This document shows positions 1 through 7,964 of a DNA stretch of 64,000 nucleotides, in pieces. The notes beneath the pieces were generated by a model. It was not told the DNA's origin, ran no database searches, and was given only the letters and a program-made list of their open reading frames with translations. Source of the stretch: Aeromicrobium sp. Root344 (GTDB lineage Bacteria > Actinomycetota > Actinomycetes > Propionibacteriales > Nocardioidaceae); NCBI RefSeq assembly GCF_001425755.1, contig NZ_LMDH01000001.1:2159479-2223478 (forward strand), written 5' to 3'. Made by a program: the position numbers and the translations under genes. Numbering within the stretch: the stretch's first letter is position 1; every line of letters starts with the position of its first letter.

Positions 1-365
1 AGCTGCTCACCCGACAGCATCTCGGGCAGCCACTGCTTGCGCTGCTCGTCGGTGCCGGCGGTGAACAGCCCGAAGCACGACAACGCGTGCACGCTGACGC
101 CCACGCCGACCGACGCCGACACCGCTGCGATCTCCTCCAGAACCTGCAGGTAGACCTCGTACGGCTGGCCGCCCCCGCCGAACTCCTCGGGATAGGGCAG
201 CGACAGCAGGCCGGCGCGGCCCAGAGTCCGGAACACCTCGCGCGGGAACTCCCCCGACGCCTCGATCTGCGCGACCTTGGGTGCCAGCTCCTTGGCGACG
301 ATGTCGCGGGTCAACGCGATCAGGTCGGAGGCTTCCTCGGACGGCATCAGACGAGTGGCAGGCAT
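1..365 (-). CDS. Acyl-CoA dehydrogenase, N-terminal part (runs off the window)
   Basis: The reverse strand opens with ATG at 365 and stays open to the window edge, giving about 121 residues of the helical N-terminal domain of a flavin acyl-CoA dehydrogenase. Visible family features are GLLSLPYPEEFGGGGQ (the loop that precedes the domain core) and a later segment ending TDEQRKQWLPEMLSG. Known family role: alpha,beta-oxidation of an acyl-CoA with electrons passed to ETF. The start lies 27 bases after the stop of the acyl-CoA synthetase transcribed ahead of it, so the two probably form one operon: activation, then dehydrogenation. The catalytic Glu lies in the missing part, so the substrate cannot be judged. 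Confidence 0.85.
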   Translation of the reverse strand, partial: MPATRLMPSEEASDLIALTRDIVAKELAPKVAQIEASGEFPREVFRTLGRAGLLSLPYPEEFGGGGQPYEVYLQVLEEIAAVSASVGVGVSVHALSCFGLFTAGTDEQRKQWLPEMLSGEQ

Positions 366-392
366 GGACTTCCTCGGTCGATCTCGATGGAC

Positions 393-2117
393 CTAGACGA
401 CGGACTTGAGCTCGGGAAACTGGTCGTCTCGCCACTCGCGGGGTGCTGATTGCCCCGAATCCGCGAGCTCCTGTTCGCGCCCGCGTAGCTCGACTCGGCG
501 AATCTTCCCGGAGATGGTCTTCGGCAGCTCGTAGAACTCCACCCGGCGCACCCGGAGATAGGGCGGCAGCTTCTCGCGAGCGTGCTTCAGGATCTCGAAG
601 GCAGTCTCCTCGTTGGCTTCGTACCCGTGCGCCAAGGCGATGTAGGCCTTGGGAACGGCAAGGCGGACAGGATCTGGCGCGGGGACGACGGCCGCCTCTG
701 CCACGGCGGGGTGCTCGATCAATACGCTCTCGAGCTCGAACGGACTGACCTTGTAGTCCGACGCCTTGAAGACGTCGTCGGTTCGCCCGACATACGTGAT
801 GTAGCCGTCTTCATCGCGGTTCGCGACGTCTCCGGTGTGATAGAGCCCGTTCACCATCGCCTCGGCATTGCGCTCCGCATCACCCAAGTAGCCGGTCATC
901 AACGGCAGCGGGCGTCCTCCGGGCCCCTCGAGTTCCAGGCAGATCTCGCCTTCTGTGCCGGGCCTGTCGACTCGCTCTCCCGACACGGGGTCGACGAGTA
1001 CGACAGGCACGCCGGGCAGTGGCTTGCCCATTGACCCAGGCTTCACTGAAACGCCCGGGCTGTTGCCGACAGCTGCCGTCGTCTCCGTCTGACCGAATCC
1101 GTCACGAAGGGTCAGCCCCCACGCATCGCGCACTCTGGAGATCACTTCTGGGTTGAGCGGCTCGCCGGCCCCGATGACCTCTCGCAATGCGGGCGGGCGG
1201 TCACCCATCTGGCTGCCGATCAGCATGCGCCAGACGGTCGGCGGAGCGCAGAAGGTGGAGACCTCGCTGGTCCTCAGCTGGTTCATCAACGCTGCAGGCT
1301 CGAAGCGGTCGTAGTTGTAGACGAAGATCGTTGCCTCGGCGATCCACGGTGCGAAGAAGCACGACCATGCGTGCTTGGCCCAACCGGGTGACGAGATGTT
1401 CAGGTGAGTGTCGCCCGGGCGAAGGCCCAACCAGTACATCGTCGTGAGGTGGCCCACGGGGTAGGAGACCTGCGTGTGCTCCACAAGCTTCGGGCGGCTC
1501 GTGGTGCCCGATGTGAAATAGAGCAAGAGACGATCGTCTGGTGCCGTTCCGGGATGCGGCAAAGGTGAGTCATCGAATGACCGGCCGGCGCACAGGTCCA
1601 GCCAGCCGTCCTGCGGTCCCACCGCGATGCGCGTGTAGTCGCCGACGAGGTCAGCGAACTTCGGTGTGTCCTCGACATTGCAGATGACATGCTTCGCGTC
1701 GCCGCGGGTGATCCGATCGGTCAGTTCTGCCGGTCCGACCGCAGTCGTGGTGGGCATGATGACGGCACCGAGCTTCATCAGCGACAGCATCGACTCCCAC
1801 AGCTCGACCTGGTTGCCGAGCATGACGATGACTGAGTCACCGTGTTGGATCCCCTGTGCGCTGAACCATCGCCCTATCGCGTTGGTCCGTCGGCGCATCT
1901 CGTCGAATGACACGCGGTCCTCAGACCCGTCCGTCTCTGCGATCACGAGGGCCGGACCGTCGTTGCCGAGCGCTATCTGGTCGAACCAGTCGATGGCCCA
2001 GTTGAAGGTTGGTCCAACATCCGGCCATGCGAAGTCGCTTATCGCGGACTCGTAGTCGCCAGCGAGGTCGACGAGCTGGTCACGAGCGGCGCGATAGTTC
2101 TCGAAGTTGGTGGACAT
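393..2117 (-). CDS. AMP-forming acyl-CoA synthetase (medium-chain/MACS-like)
   Basis: Predicted 574 residues of the ANL adenylate-forming superfamily; makes an acyl-AMP and then an acyl-CoA. The P-loop-like motif YFTSGTTSRPK is at residues 200-210, the A5 segment reads DGFGQTETT, and the C-terminal lysine motif is KTISGKIRR, near residue 545, so the enzyme looks complete. The segment SSPGWAKHAWSCFFAPW resembles the MACS branch that activates medium-chain or aromatic acids. I chose ATG at 2117 (MSTNFENYR); the open frame continues upstream but the extra residues overlap the regulator and look non-coding. It sits between the LuxR-type regulator and the acyl-CoA dehydrogenase. Substrate unknown; a phenylpropanoid or fatty side chain would fit the surrounding aromatic genes (inference). 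Confidence 0.85.
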   Translation of the reverse strand: MSTNFENYRAARDQLVDLAGDYESAISDFAWPDVGPTFNWAIDWFDQIALGNDGPALVIAETDGSEDRVSFDEMRRRTNAIGRWFSAQGIQHGDSVIVMLGNQVELWESMLSLMKLGAVIMPTTTAVGPAELTDRITRGDAKHVICNVEDTPKFADLVGDYTRIAVGPQDGWLDLCAGRSFDDSPLPHPGTAPDDRLLLYFTSGTTSRPKLVEHTQVSYPVGHLTTMYWLGLRPGDTHLNISSPGWAKHAWSCFFAPWIAEATIFVYNYDRFEPAALMNQLRTSEVSTFCAPPTVWRMLIGSQMGDRPPALREVIGAGEPLNPEVISRVRDAWGLTLRDGFGQTETTAAVGNSPGVSVKPGSMGKPLPGVPVVLVDPVSGERVDRPGTEGEICLELEGPGGRPLPLMTGYLGDAERNAEAMVNGLYHTGDVANRDEDGYITYVGRTDDVFKASDYKVSPFELESVLIEHPAVAEAAVVPAPDPVRLAVPKAYIALAHGYEANEETAFEILKHAREKLPPYLRVRRVEFYELPKTISGKIRRVELRGREQELADSGQSAPREWRDDQFPELKSVV

Positions 2118-2134
2118 CCGCACAGTCTGCGCCA

Positions 2135-2167
2135 CACCCGGGTGCAAATGGACCCCCGAATGGGGGT
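2135..2167. promoter_or_regulatory. Two adjacent palindromes in the acyl-CoA synthetase leader
   Basis: A perfect 10-base palindrome CACCCGGGTG (2135-2144) is followed by ACCCCC-GAAT-GGGGGT (2152-2167). Both lie in the 88-base gap between the LuxR-type gene and the synthetase start, 18-50 bases before the ATG. They could be an operator pair or a leader hairpin; the sequence does not decide. Confidence 0.4.
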
Positions 2168-2205
2168 GGCCGTCGTCGCCTCGGTGAGCTAGCTGCCGAG
2201 TACAG

Positions 2206-3032
2206 CTAGCGGTTGCTGATGAGACCGTACGATCGGGCCGCGGAAACGGCGGCTGTGCGGTTGCTCGCGTCCAGCTTCCGCATCGCGGATCCAAGGTACG
2301 ACTTGACGGTCTCGCTCCCGATGCCGAGCTCAGCGGCAATGACCAGGTTGGTGGCACCGATCGCAGCGAGCTCCAGCACTTCCGCCTCACGTACGGTCAG
2401 CGTCGGCGCCAGGATTCGCAGTTCGGACGCCTCAGAGCCGCTGAGCTCTCGATGTACGCGGACGAGCCGATTTCGCAAGAACTCGTCGTCCGTGTCGCGA
2501 ATGATGGCCGCGAGCTCCGTCAGGGCATCGGTCTTAAGAGGCGGACGATGACCAAACCTCGCCGCCATACGCTCCTCCACGTCGCGGCCGAGCAGATCTG
2601 CCACCACCTCCGCAGCCCGAAGGGAACGATCGCCGATCGGGCCGCGGTCGCGGACTGCGCCGTAGATGATGCCCTCGACTCTGCCATGACGATGACGGGA
2701 ACGGCAACGATGGAGGTGAGGTGCTCCTGGTCGACCACGATGCGGTCATAGTCGTGAGTGATGGTGCTGGCCGACGCATAGTCATCGACGCGCCGAGTCT
2801 CGCCCAGGCTCAGAACGGCTCCACCCAGTCCTGCGCCGGGACGTACGACCAATGTGCTGAGCGAGTTGCCCACCGTCCCGGACAGCCGACTGATGACCAG
2901 CCTGTTGCCAGCGCGATCGCGCCGTCGAGTGCCTCCGAAAACGACTGGCAGTCCACTCACGCGCTGCAATCGATCGAGGCGTTCGGGCAGCAGCTCGTCG
3001 ATGATGCCGCACGCCGCGCTGATGTCACTCAT
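2206..3032 (-). pseudogene. GAF-LuxR transcriptional regulator split by a -1 frameshift
   Basis: Two reverse-strand frames join into one regulator of about 275 residues. The first begins MSDISAACGIIDELLPERL at 3032 and carries a GAF-like sensor region; after VPVIVM near 2687 the frame becomes nonsense. The second frame resumes with GRVEGIIYGAVRDRGPIGDR directly from the same point and ends with a complete GerE/LuxR helix-turn-helix (LTVREAEVLELAAIGATN ... GIGSETVKSYLGSAMRKL). Restoring one G in the run ATGGC to ATGGGC (2684-2686) reconnects both frames. Either a true inactivating deletion or a base-call error in a G run. Its place just ahead of the synthetase suggests it regulates that operon; similar regulators commonly sit beside acyl-CoA synthetase genes. 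Confidence 0.8.
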
Positions 3033-3211
3033 GCCCTCGGCCGCCTTTCCTTTGCCATCAGCGTGGACCCCCGGTTCAAGCCTTCACGCGCGGCAGCCTG
3101 AGACTCGGCTCGGCAGCCACACAGTGGTCCAACTCACACGTGTTAGTGCTGCGACGCTACGTCATGGCTGCCGGGGAAACAAGGTCGATGCCGACGCGCG
3201 GAGATGTCAAT

Positions 3212-4126
3212 TCATTCCTCACGCGCCCTACCGCCAGTGGGCGTCTTCCAGGCGGCTGCGACGGTGATCGAGTCCCGGCTCGCGCTGACGTCGTGTACTC
3301 GTACGCAGGCGATACCGGCGGCAGCAGCGAATGCGGTTACCGCGGCCGTGAGGTGATCCCGCTCGGCGGGCAGGGGTAGGGCGGCGCTTGGCGAGGCTGC
3401 GGCCCGACCGAGAAAGGACTTTCGCGAGGCACCGATCAGCACTGGTTGACCGAGGTCGAGGATGCGGTCCAAGCCGCGCAGCAGCGTCCAGTTGTGTTCG
3501 GCGTCCTTCGCGAAGCCAAGGCCAGGATCCAGCACGAGTCGGCCCGGTTTGATTCCGCTGTCGACCAGGGCCTCCATGCGGCGCGTGAGCGCGTCGCGGA
3601 CGTCTTCGACGACATCGTCGTAGGAGGTGTGCTGTTGCATGTGAACGCTGTGCGCCCGCCAGTGCATCGCGACGTAGGTCGCTTCGGTCTCGGCGACGCT
3701 GCGAGCCATGTCCGGGTCGGCGAGGCCGCCGCTGACGTCGTTGACGACTGTAGCTCCGGCCTCGATGGCAGCGGCGGCGACATGTGCGCGCATCGTGTCG
3801 ATGCTGACTTCCACGCCTGATGCTGCGAGCGCCCTGACAACCGGCAGTACCCGGCGCAGCTCCTCGTGCGCCGGGACCCGTATGGCACCGGGCCGAGTGG
3901 ACTCGCCTCCCACGTCGACGAGGTCCGCGCCCGACCGTGACATCGCGAGGCCGTGATCAATGGCCTTGTCGAGGGCGAGGTATCGCCGACCGTCGGAGAA
4001 GGAGTCGGGTGTGACGTTGAGGATCCCCATGACGAGGCATCGGCCGCCCGCAGACCCGGGGAAGGGTGGCGCGACCGGGGACCGGCTGGCCACCTCGGCG
4101 GGCGCGAGCTGGAGTGTCGGGTCCAT
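3212..4126 (-). CDS. folP: Dihydropteroate synthase
   Basis: 304 residues; condenses p-aminobenzoate with 6-hydroxymethyl-dihydropterin diphosphate to make dihydropteroate, a cytosolic step of folate synthesis. The diagnostic loop LNVTPDSFSDG is at residues 36-46, DLVDVGGESTRPG at about 68-80, the DVSGG and DPGLGFAK segments follow, and the C-terminal IGASRKSFLG loop (pterin/phosphate binding) is present, so it looks active. The first 30 residues are a loose extension; ATG at 4126 is the only good start after the upstream folD stop, 40 bases away. Being transcribed with folD and a THF-dependent demethylase, rather than with folB/folK, suggests a dedicated copy that supports demethylation. It could still be the only folP of the genome. 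Confidence 0.9.
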   Translation of the reverse strand: MDPTLQLAPAEVASRSPVAPPFPGSAGGRCLVMGILNVTPDSFSDGRRYLALDKAIDHGLAMSRSGADLVDVGGESTRPGAIRVPAHEELRRVLPVVRALAASGVEVSIDTMRAHVAAAAIEAGATVVNDVSGGLADPDMARSVAETEATYVAMHWRAHSVHMQQHTSYDDVVEDVRDALTRRMEALVDSGIKPGRLVLDPGLGFAKDAEHNWTLLRGLDRILDLGQPVLIGASRKSFLGRAAASPSAALPLPAERDHLTAAVTAFAAAAGIACVRVHDVSASRDSITVAAAWKTPTGGRAREE

Positions 4127-4166
4127 CGGGCCGCCTTCGGGGTGTGGTGTCGGATCGGGGGATCGG

Positions 4167-5048
4167 TCAGCCGAGGGAGCGCTCTGCGGCCTCGACGACG
4201 TTCGACATCAGCAACGCCACCGTCATCGGACCGACACCGCCGGGGTTCGGCGAGATCCATCCGGCCACCTCGGCAACGTCCGGATGGACGTCGCCGTGGA
4301 CACGCTGACGTCCGGTTTCAGGATCGAGCTCGCGGGTGACGCCCACGTCCACGACCGCAGCCCCGGGGGATACGTCAGCGGGGCCGACCAGATGCTTCAC
4401 GCCGGCGGCTGCCACGATCACGTCCGCCGCGCGCAGGTGTCGATGCAGGTCGACGGTGGCGGTATGGGTCAACGTCACGGTTGCGTTGATGTCGCGGCGG
4501 GTGAGCAGCAAGCCGATCGAGCGGCCGACCGTCACTCCTCGACCCACGACTGTGACGTGCTTGCCGGAAAGGTCGTAGCCGTTTCGCTCCAACAGCTCGA
4601 TGACCCCGCGCGGCGTGCATGGTTGCGGTGTTGTTGCGGGCTGGCCGACGTTGAGCAGCAGTCGCCCGAGGTTGGTGGGGTGAAGCCCGTCGGCGTCCTT
4701 GGCGGGATCGATCCTCGCAAGGATGGCGTCGGTGTCCACGTGGTCTGGCAGGGGTAGCTGCACGATGTAGCCGTCGCAGGCCGGATCGCCGTTCAGCTCG
4801 TCTAGCACGTCCTCGACCTGTCGCTGCGTGGCGTTCGCAGGCAGTTCTCGTTGTATGGAGTGCATGCCGATCGACTGGCATTGCCGGTGCTTCATGGAGA
4901 CGTACAGCTGGGAGGCGGGATCATCGCCGACCAGCACGGTCGCGATCCCCACCGACACGCCGCGGGCAGCGAGGGCCGCAACCCTGAGGCGCAGGTCCTC
5001 GGTGATCCCGGCGGCCGTTTCGACGCCGTCCAACGTGCGTGCGGTCAT
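4167..5048 (-). CDS. folD: Methylene-THF dehydrogenase / methenyl-THF cyclohydrolase
   Basis: 293 residues; NADP-linked oxidation of 5,10-methylene-THF to methenyl-THF and hydrolysis to 10-formyl-THF. The catalytic lysine motif is YVSMKHRQC (Lys53), QLPLP is at 97-101, followed by DADGLHP, PCTPRGV and the nucleotide-binding [15 protein letters not shown], ending [19 protein letters not shown] at 5048 ([10 protein letters not shown]) is used; the longer open frame upstream is not FolD-like. It follows the LigM-like gene by about 85 bases and precedes folP by 40 bases on the same strand. In LigM/DesA systems FolD converts the C1 unit coming from demethylation, which fits here. Most genomes also have a housekeeping folD, so this may be a second copy (inference). 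Confidence 0.92.
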   Translation of the reverse strand: MTARTLDGVETAAGITEDLRLRVAALAARGVSVGIATVLVGDDPASQLYVSMKHRQCQSIGMHSIQRELPANATQRQVEDVLDELNGDPACDGYIVQLPLPDHVDTDAILARIDPAKDADGLHPTNLGRLLLNVGQPATTPQPCTPRGVIELLERNGYDLSGKHVTVVGRGVTVGRSIGLLLTRRDINATVTLTHTATVDLHRHLRAADVIVAAAGVKHLVGPADVSPGAAVVDVGVTRELDPETGRQRVHGDVHPDVAEVAGWISPNPGGVGPMTVALLMSNVVEAAERSLG

Positions 5049-5133
5049 GTGATCCGTGCTCCCTGTCGTCGGCGGTGCAGCACGTAGGCTCGGCGAAGAA
5101 CCGAACCTACGTGCAACGTCAATTGGTCGTGTG

Positions 5134-6510
5134 TCACTTGCCGGTCTTGATGACCTTCTCGTAGTACGGCGACGGCGCGACCCGCACTCGGATGGGCCGG
5201 ACCTCGTGCGCGTCGACGGTCGGACGCTGCGTGTCGGGCTCGCCCCACTGCAGGACGAGCTCGGTTCCGGGCACAGCAACGGACAGATCCACCAGGGCCG
5301 TGGACACGAGGCGGTTGGCGTTCGCTGTGAACGATGCCCACTGGGACACGCCGACATTCTCGTCGCCCTTGAGGATCGAGTCCGACTCGAAGGTTGCGTA
5401 CATCGGAGTCGGCAGCGCAAGAAAGCGCGGCCGAGGGCCGGCGTCAAAGAGGGAGCCACTGATGATTGCTGCGACGTCCTCGTCGTTCCACTCCAGCGTC
5501 ACCTTGGTGCGTCGCTGTTCGGCTGCCTTCGCCTTGAGGGCGTCGCGCCCGACGAAGTCGCGGTCCCAGTCGACCAAGCGGCCGTAGCCGACCTCTATCG
5601 GGTCGACGTAGTAGTCCTCGATGTCGGAGGACACCAAGCTGCCGCCCAATGACGCGATCGACTCGAGGAAGTAGTTGTTGAGCCACTCGCGGTACGGGCG
5701 CATTCGCTCGTCGCCGTAGATGGCGGGCAAGGGCATCGGCATCCAGCCGGATTCCTGAGCCGTCGTCGAGTACGCCAAGGCGCCGACCTTCCGCAGACCG
5801 TGCTGGGCCCCGATGCGCTCGAGCTCGGCGCGTACGGCCTCCTGGTCGTCCCATGCACCGTAGATCTCGAACCCCGGCGTCCCCGCCATCCCGTGGCGCA
5901 GGGCGCGGACGGACTTGCCGGCGATGGTCAGTTCACCGATGCCGAAGAATGACACCTCGGGAACCGAGCCCTTGTTCGCCTCGGCCACGAGATCCAGCGC
6001 CTGCGGTCCCTGGATCTGGACCCGGAACACGTCGCGCGATTCCTGGCGGACCGACCAGTTGTCGTTCTTCTCCGCGGACACGTCGTGATCGGTCGACTCA
6101 GCGTTGAACAGGAGCCAATCACTGGCGAAGGGTGCGCCCACGACGCGGTAGAAATCGTCCTCCTCGTGGAAAATGATCGCGTCGGCAATGAGGTTTCCAT
6201 CTGGTGCTGCCAGGACCAGCTGCTTACCTCGGCCAACGGGAAACACATCCAGCTTGTTGACGGCAAGTTCCTTGAGGAATGGGATGACACCCGATCCGCG
6301 CAGGTGGAGCTCGGTCATGTGGTACGACTGCTCCAGAAGGGCCACGCCGTCCTTCCATGCGCGCACCTCGTCACGCCAGTTGGTGAACTCTGGTGGGATC
6401 CCGGGGAACTGGTATGGCCCCAGTGCCGAGCTGCGCAGCAGGGGCACGGGCCCGCCGGCCTCATCGATCATGGACTGCAGGCTCGTCACAGCTGGGGCGT
6501 CGTTGCTCAT
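5134..6510 (-). CDS. THF-dependent O-demethylase, LigM/DesA type (copy 1)
   Basis: 458 residues, the usual length of LigM (vanillate/3-O-methylgallate) and DesA (syringate) demethylases, which move an aryl methyl group to THF giving 5-methyl-THF. It has the GcvT-type fold: [19 protein letters not shown] near the N-terminus, [29 protein letters not shown] in the middle, [17 protein letters not shown], and the C-terminal [19 protein letters not shown] and [13 protein letters not shown]. It is not the glycine-cleavage T protein, which is shorter and would sit with gcvH/gcvP. First gene of the folD-folP operon and divergent from an ABC importer. Related to but clearly distinct from the LigM-like protein at 20874-22265. 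Substrate (vanillate, syringate, 3-O-methylgallate or other) cannot be read off. Confidence 0.82.
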   Translation of the reverse strand: MSNDAPAVTSLQSMIDEAGGPVPLLRSSALGPYQFPGIPPEFTNWRDEVRAWKDGVALLEQSYHMTELHLRGSGVIPFLKELAVNKLDVFPVGRGKQLVLAAPDGNLIADAIIFHEEDDFYRVVGAPFASDWLLFNAESTDHDVSAEKNDNWSVRQESRDVFRVQIQGPQALDLVAEANKGSVPEVSFFGIGELTIAGKSVRALRHGMAGTPGFEIYGAWDDQEAVRAELERIGAQHGLRKVGALAYSTTAQESGWMPMPLPAIYGDERMRPYREWLNNYFLESIASLGGSLVSSDIEDYYVDPIEVGYGRLVDWDRDFVGRDALKAKAAEQRRTKVTLEWNDEDVAAIISGSLFDAGPRPRFLALPTPMYATFESDSILKGDENVGVSQWASFTANANRLVSTALVDLSVAVPGTELVLQWGEPDTQRPTVDAHEVRPIRVRVAPSPYYEKVIKTGK

Positions 6511-6606
6511 CGTTCGTCCGATCGTCGTTCGTTCGCGGATCGCGCCGTCGCGTCCGGATCGCTGTGTCGGCTCCGTCGTGGACCGATTACTGCGATACCG
6601 AGAAGT

Positions 6607-6626
6607 ATTCGGAATCTGGTCCGAAT
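6607..6626. promoter_or_regulatory. Perfect 7-6-7 inverted repeat between ligM-like gene and ABC importer
   Basis: ATTCGGA-ATCTGG-TCCGAAT lies 97-116 bases upstream of the demethylase start in the divergent gap. The 8-mer GAATCTGG inside it recurs at 6708-6715. A likely operator for a regulator controlling both directions; the TetR gene at 10715 is the nearest candidate (inference). Confidence 0.5.
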
Positions 6627-6691
6627 GTCAAGGGTCACCTCCATGACCATTGACAGGACGTCGTAGTACTGGTGTACTGCCGGGCATGTGA

Positions 6692-6719
6692 ATACCGGTC
6701 AGTATCTGAATCTGGATTC
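6692..6719. promoter_or_regulatory. Clustered inverted repeats ahead of the ABC importer
   Basis: ATAC-CGGTCA-GTAT (6692-6705) is followed directly by GAATC-TG-GATTC (6708-6719). They lie 64-91 bases upstream of the solute-binding protein start and repeat the GAATCTGG core seen at 6612-6619. Candidate operator on the importer side. Confidence 0.4.
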
Positions 6720-6782
6720 GGCCGGGCTCAGCGCAGGCAACGAGAGACCTACGCGGGCACCGAAACTGTGGAGGCGATCCCC

Positions 6783-7964
6783 ATGCGTGCACGTAGGTCC
6801 CAAGTTCTGGTCGTGTCGTTGGCCCTGGCGGCAGCGATGGGGCTCGCCGGGTGTTCTGCCGGCGACAGCTCCTCAGGAAGCTCGAAAGGCTCCTCTAAGG
6901 TGTCCTACCCAGACGCTGACGGAAAGTGCTCGGCGCAGCCGGCCAAGGGCGTCAACCACGACGCTGCGAAGTCCCTCATCTCGACCTTCGAGGAGAAGGC
7001 GACCAGCCTGCCGGTCACGTCGCCGCTCCCGAAGCCGATCGACCCCGGCACGACGGTTGCCTACCTCGACAACGGCACTCCGGTGGCCTCGATCATCTGG
7101 GGCAGCCTGAAGCAGGCGGGCAAGGTGGCCGGCGTGCAGCTGCAGCGGGTCGACACCGGAACCGATGCCCAGAGCATCAACGCCGCGGTGGGCACAGTGG
7201 CCGACGACGCCCCCGACATCCTGATCGCGGCCGCGGTGGACGCGACGTTCTTCCGCAGCCAGCTCGCTGCGCTGAAGAAGGCTGGTACCACCGTCGTGTA
7301 CGCGGGCTCGACCAACGCGGACAAGTTCGGGCTGCTGGACTCCCAGTCCGGTCACGGTGCGTCAGAGGTCAACGGGAAGGTGCTGGCCGCCGCAGCGATC
7401 ACCTTCACATGCGGCACCGGGACCCACTTCGTGTTCTACAACATCCCGGAGTTCTCCTTCTCTGGGGTACAGCTGGACGCCGCGAAGGCCTATCTGGCCA
7501 AGAACTGCCCTGACTGCTCGCTGCGAGTCGTCGACATCCCCGTCGCCACGATGGACACGACGGCCAGCGACGCGATCATCAGTGACCTCCAGGCGCACCC
7601 CGACACCGACTTCTTCATCTCCCCGGCCGACCAGATGCAGATCGGTCTGAAGGCGAAGATGGATCTCGCCGGCATCGATGTGCCGGGCATGGGGCAGTCC
7701 TCGCTGCCGCCCAACATCGAGCAGATCGCCAAGGGGTTGCAGGTCGCCGGTTACGCGGTCGATTACAACGAATACACCTGGCTGATGCTCGACGAGGGCC
7801 TTCGCCGCAGCCAAGGGGTCACGGTCACGTACGACGACTGGGAGCCGTGGGTCAAGGCGATCTCGCGAGTTCTGACCAAGAAGTCGGCAGCGGAGTACCC
7901 CAAGGGCTTTGTCGCCTACCCGGGCATGCGGGCCGACTTCGCCAAGCTGTGGGGCAAGGGATGA
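6783..7964 (+). CDS. Ribose-class ABC transporter substrate-binding lipoprotein
   Basis: 393 residues. A charged start MRARRS, a hydrophobic stretch and the lipobox LAGC (Cys24) mark a lipoprotein anchored outside the membrane. The mature part resembles type I periplasmic-binding proteins of the sugar class (VASIIWGSLKQAGKVAGVQ; ILIAAAVDATFFRSQL). ATG at 6783 is chosen because it gives the clean signal peptide. Its TGA overlaps the ATG of the ATPase gene, and a permease follows, completing a three-gene importer. Sugar is the textbook ligand of this family, but the position opposite a demethylase and the demethylation cluster suggests an aromatic or glycoside ligand (inference). Confidence 0.85.
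   Translation: MRARRSQVLVVSLALAAAMGLAGCSAGDSSSGSSKGSSKVSYPDADGKCSAQPAKGVNHDAAKSLISTFEEKATSLPVTSPLPKPIDPGTTVAYLDNGTPVASIIWGSLKQAGKVAGVQLQRVDTGTDAQSINAAVGTVADDAPDILIAAAVDATFFRSQLAALKKAGTTVVYAGSTNADKFGLLDSQSGHGASEVNGKVLAAAAITFTCGTGTHFVFYNIPEFSFSGVQLDAAKAYLAKNCPDCSLRVVDIPVATMDTTASDAIISDLQAHPDTDFFISPADQMQIGLKAKMDLAGIDVPGMGQSSLPPNIEQIAKGLQVAGYAVDYNEYTWLMLDEGLRRSQGVTVTYDDWEPWVKAISRVLTKKSAAEYPKGFVAYPGMRADFAKLWGKG

Noticed and set aside
5134..6510. Glycine cleavage T protein (GcvT) for the two LigM-like genes
   Set aside because: Both proteins are about 90 residues too long, have LigM/DesA-type blocks, and lie far from any gcvH, gcvP or lpd gene.
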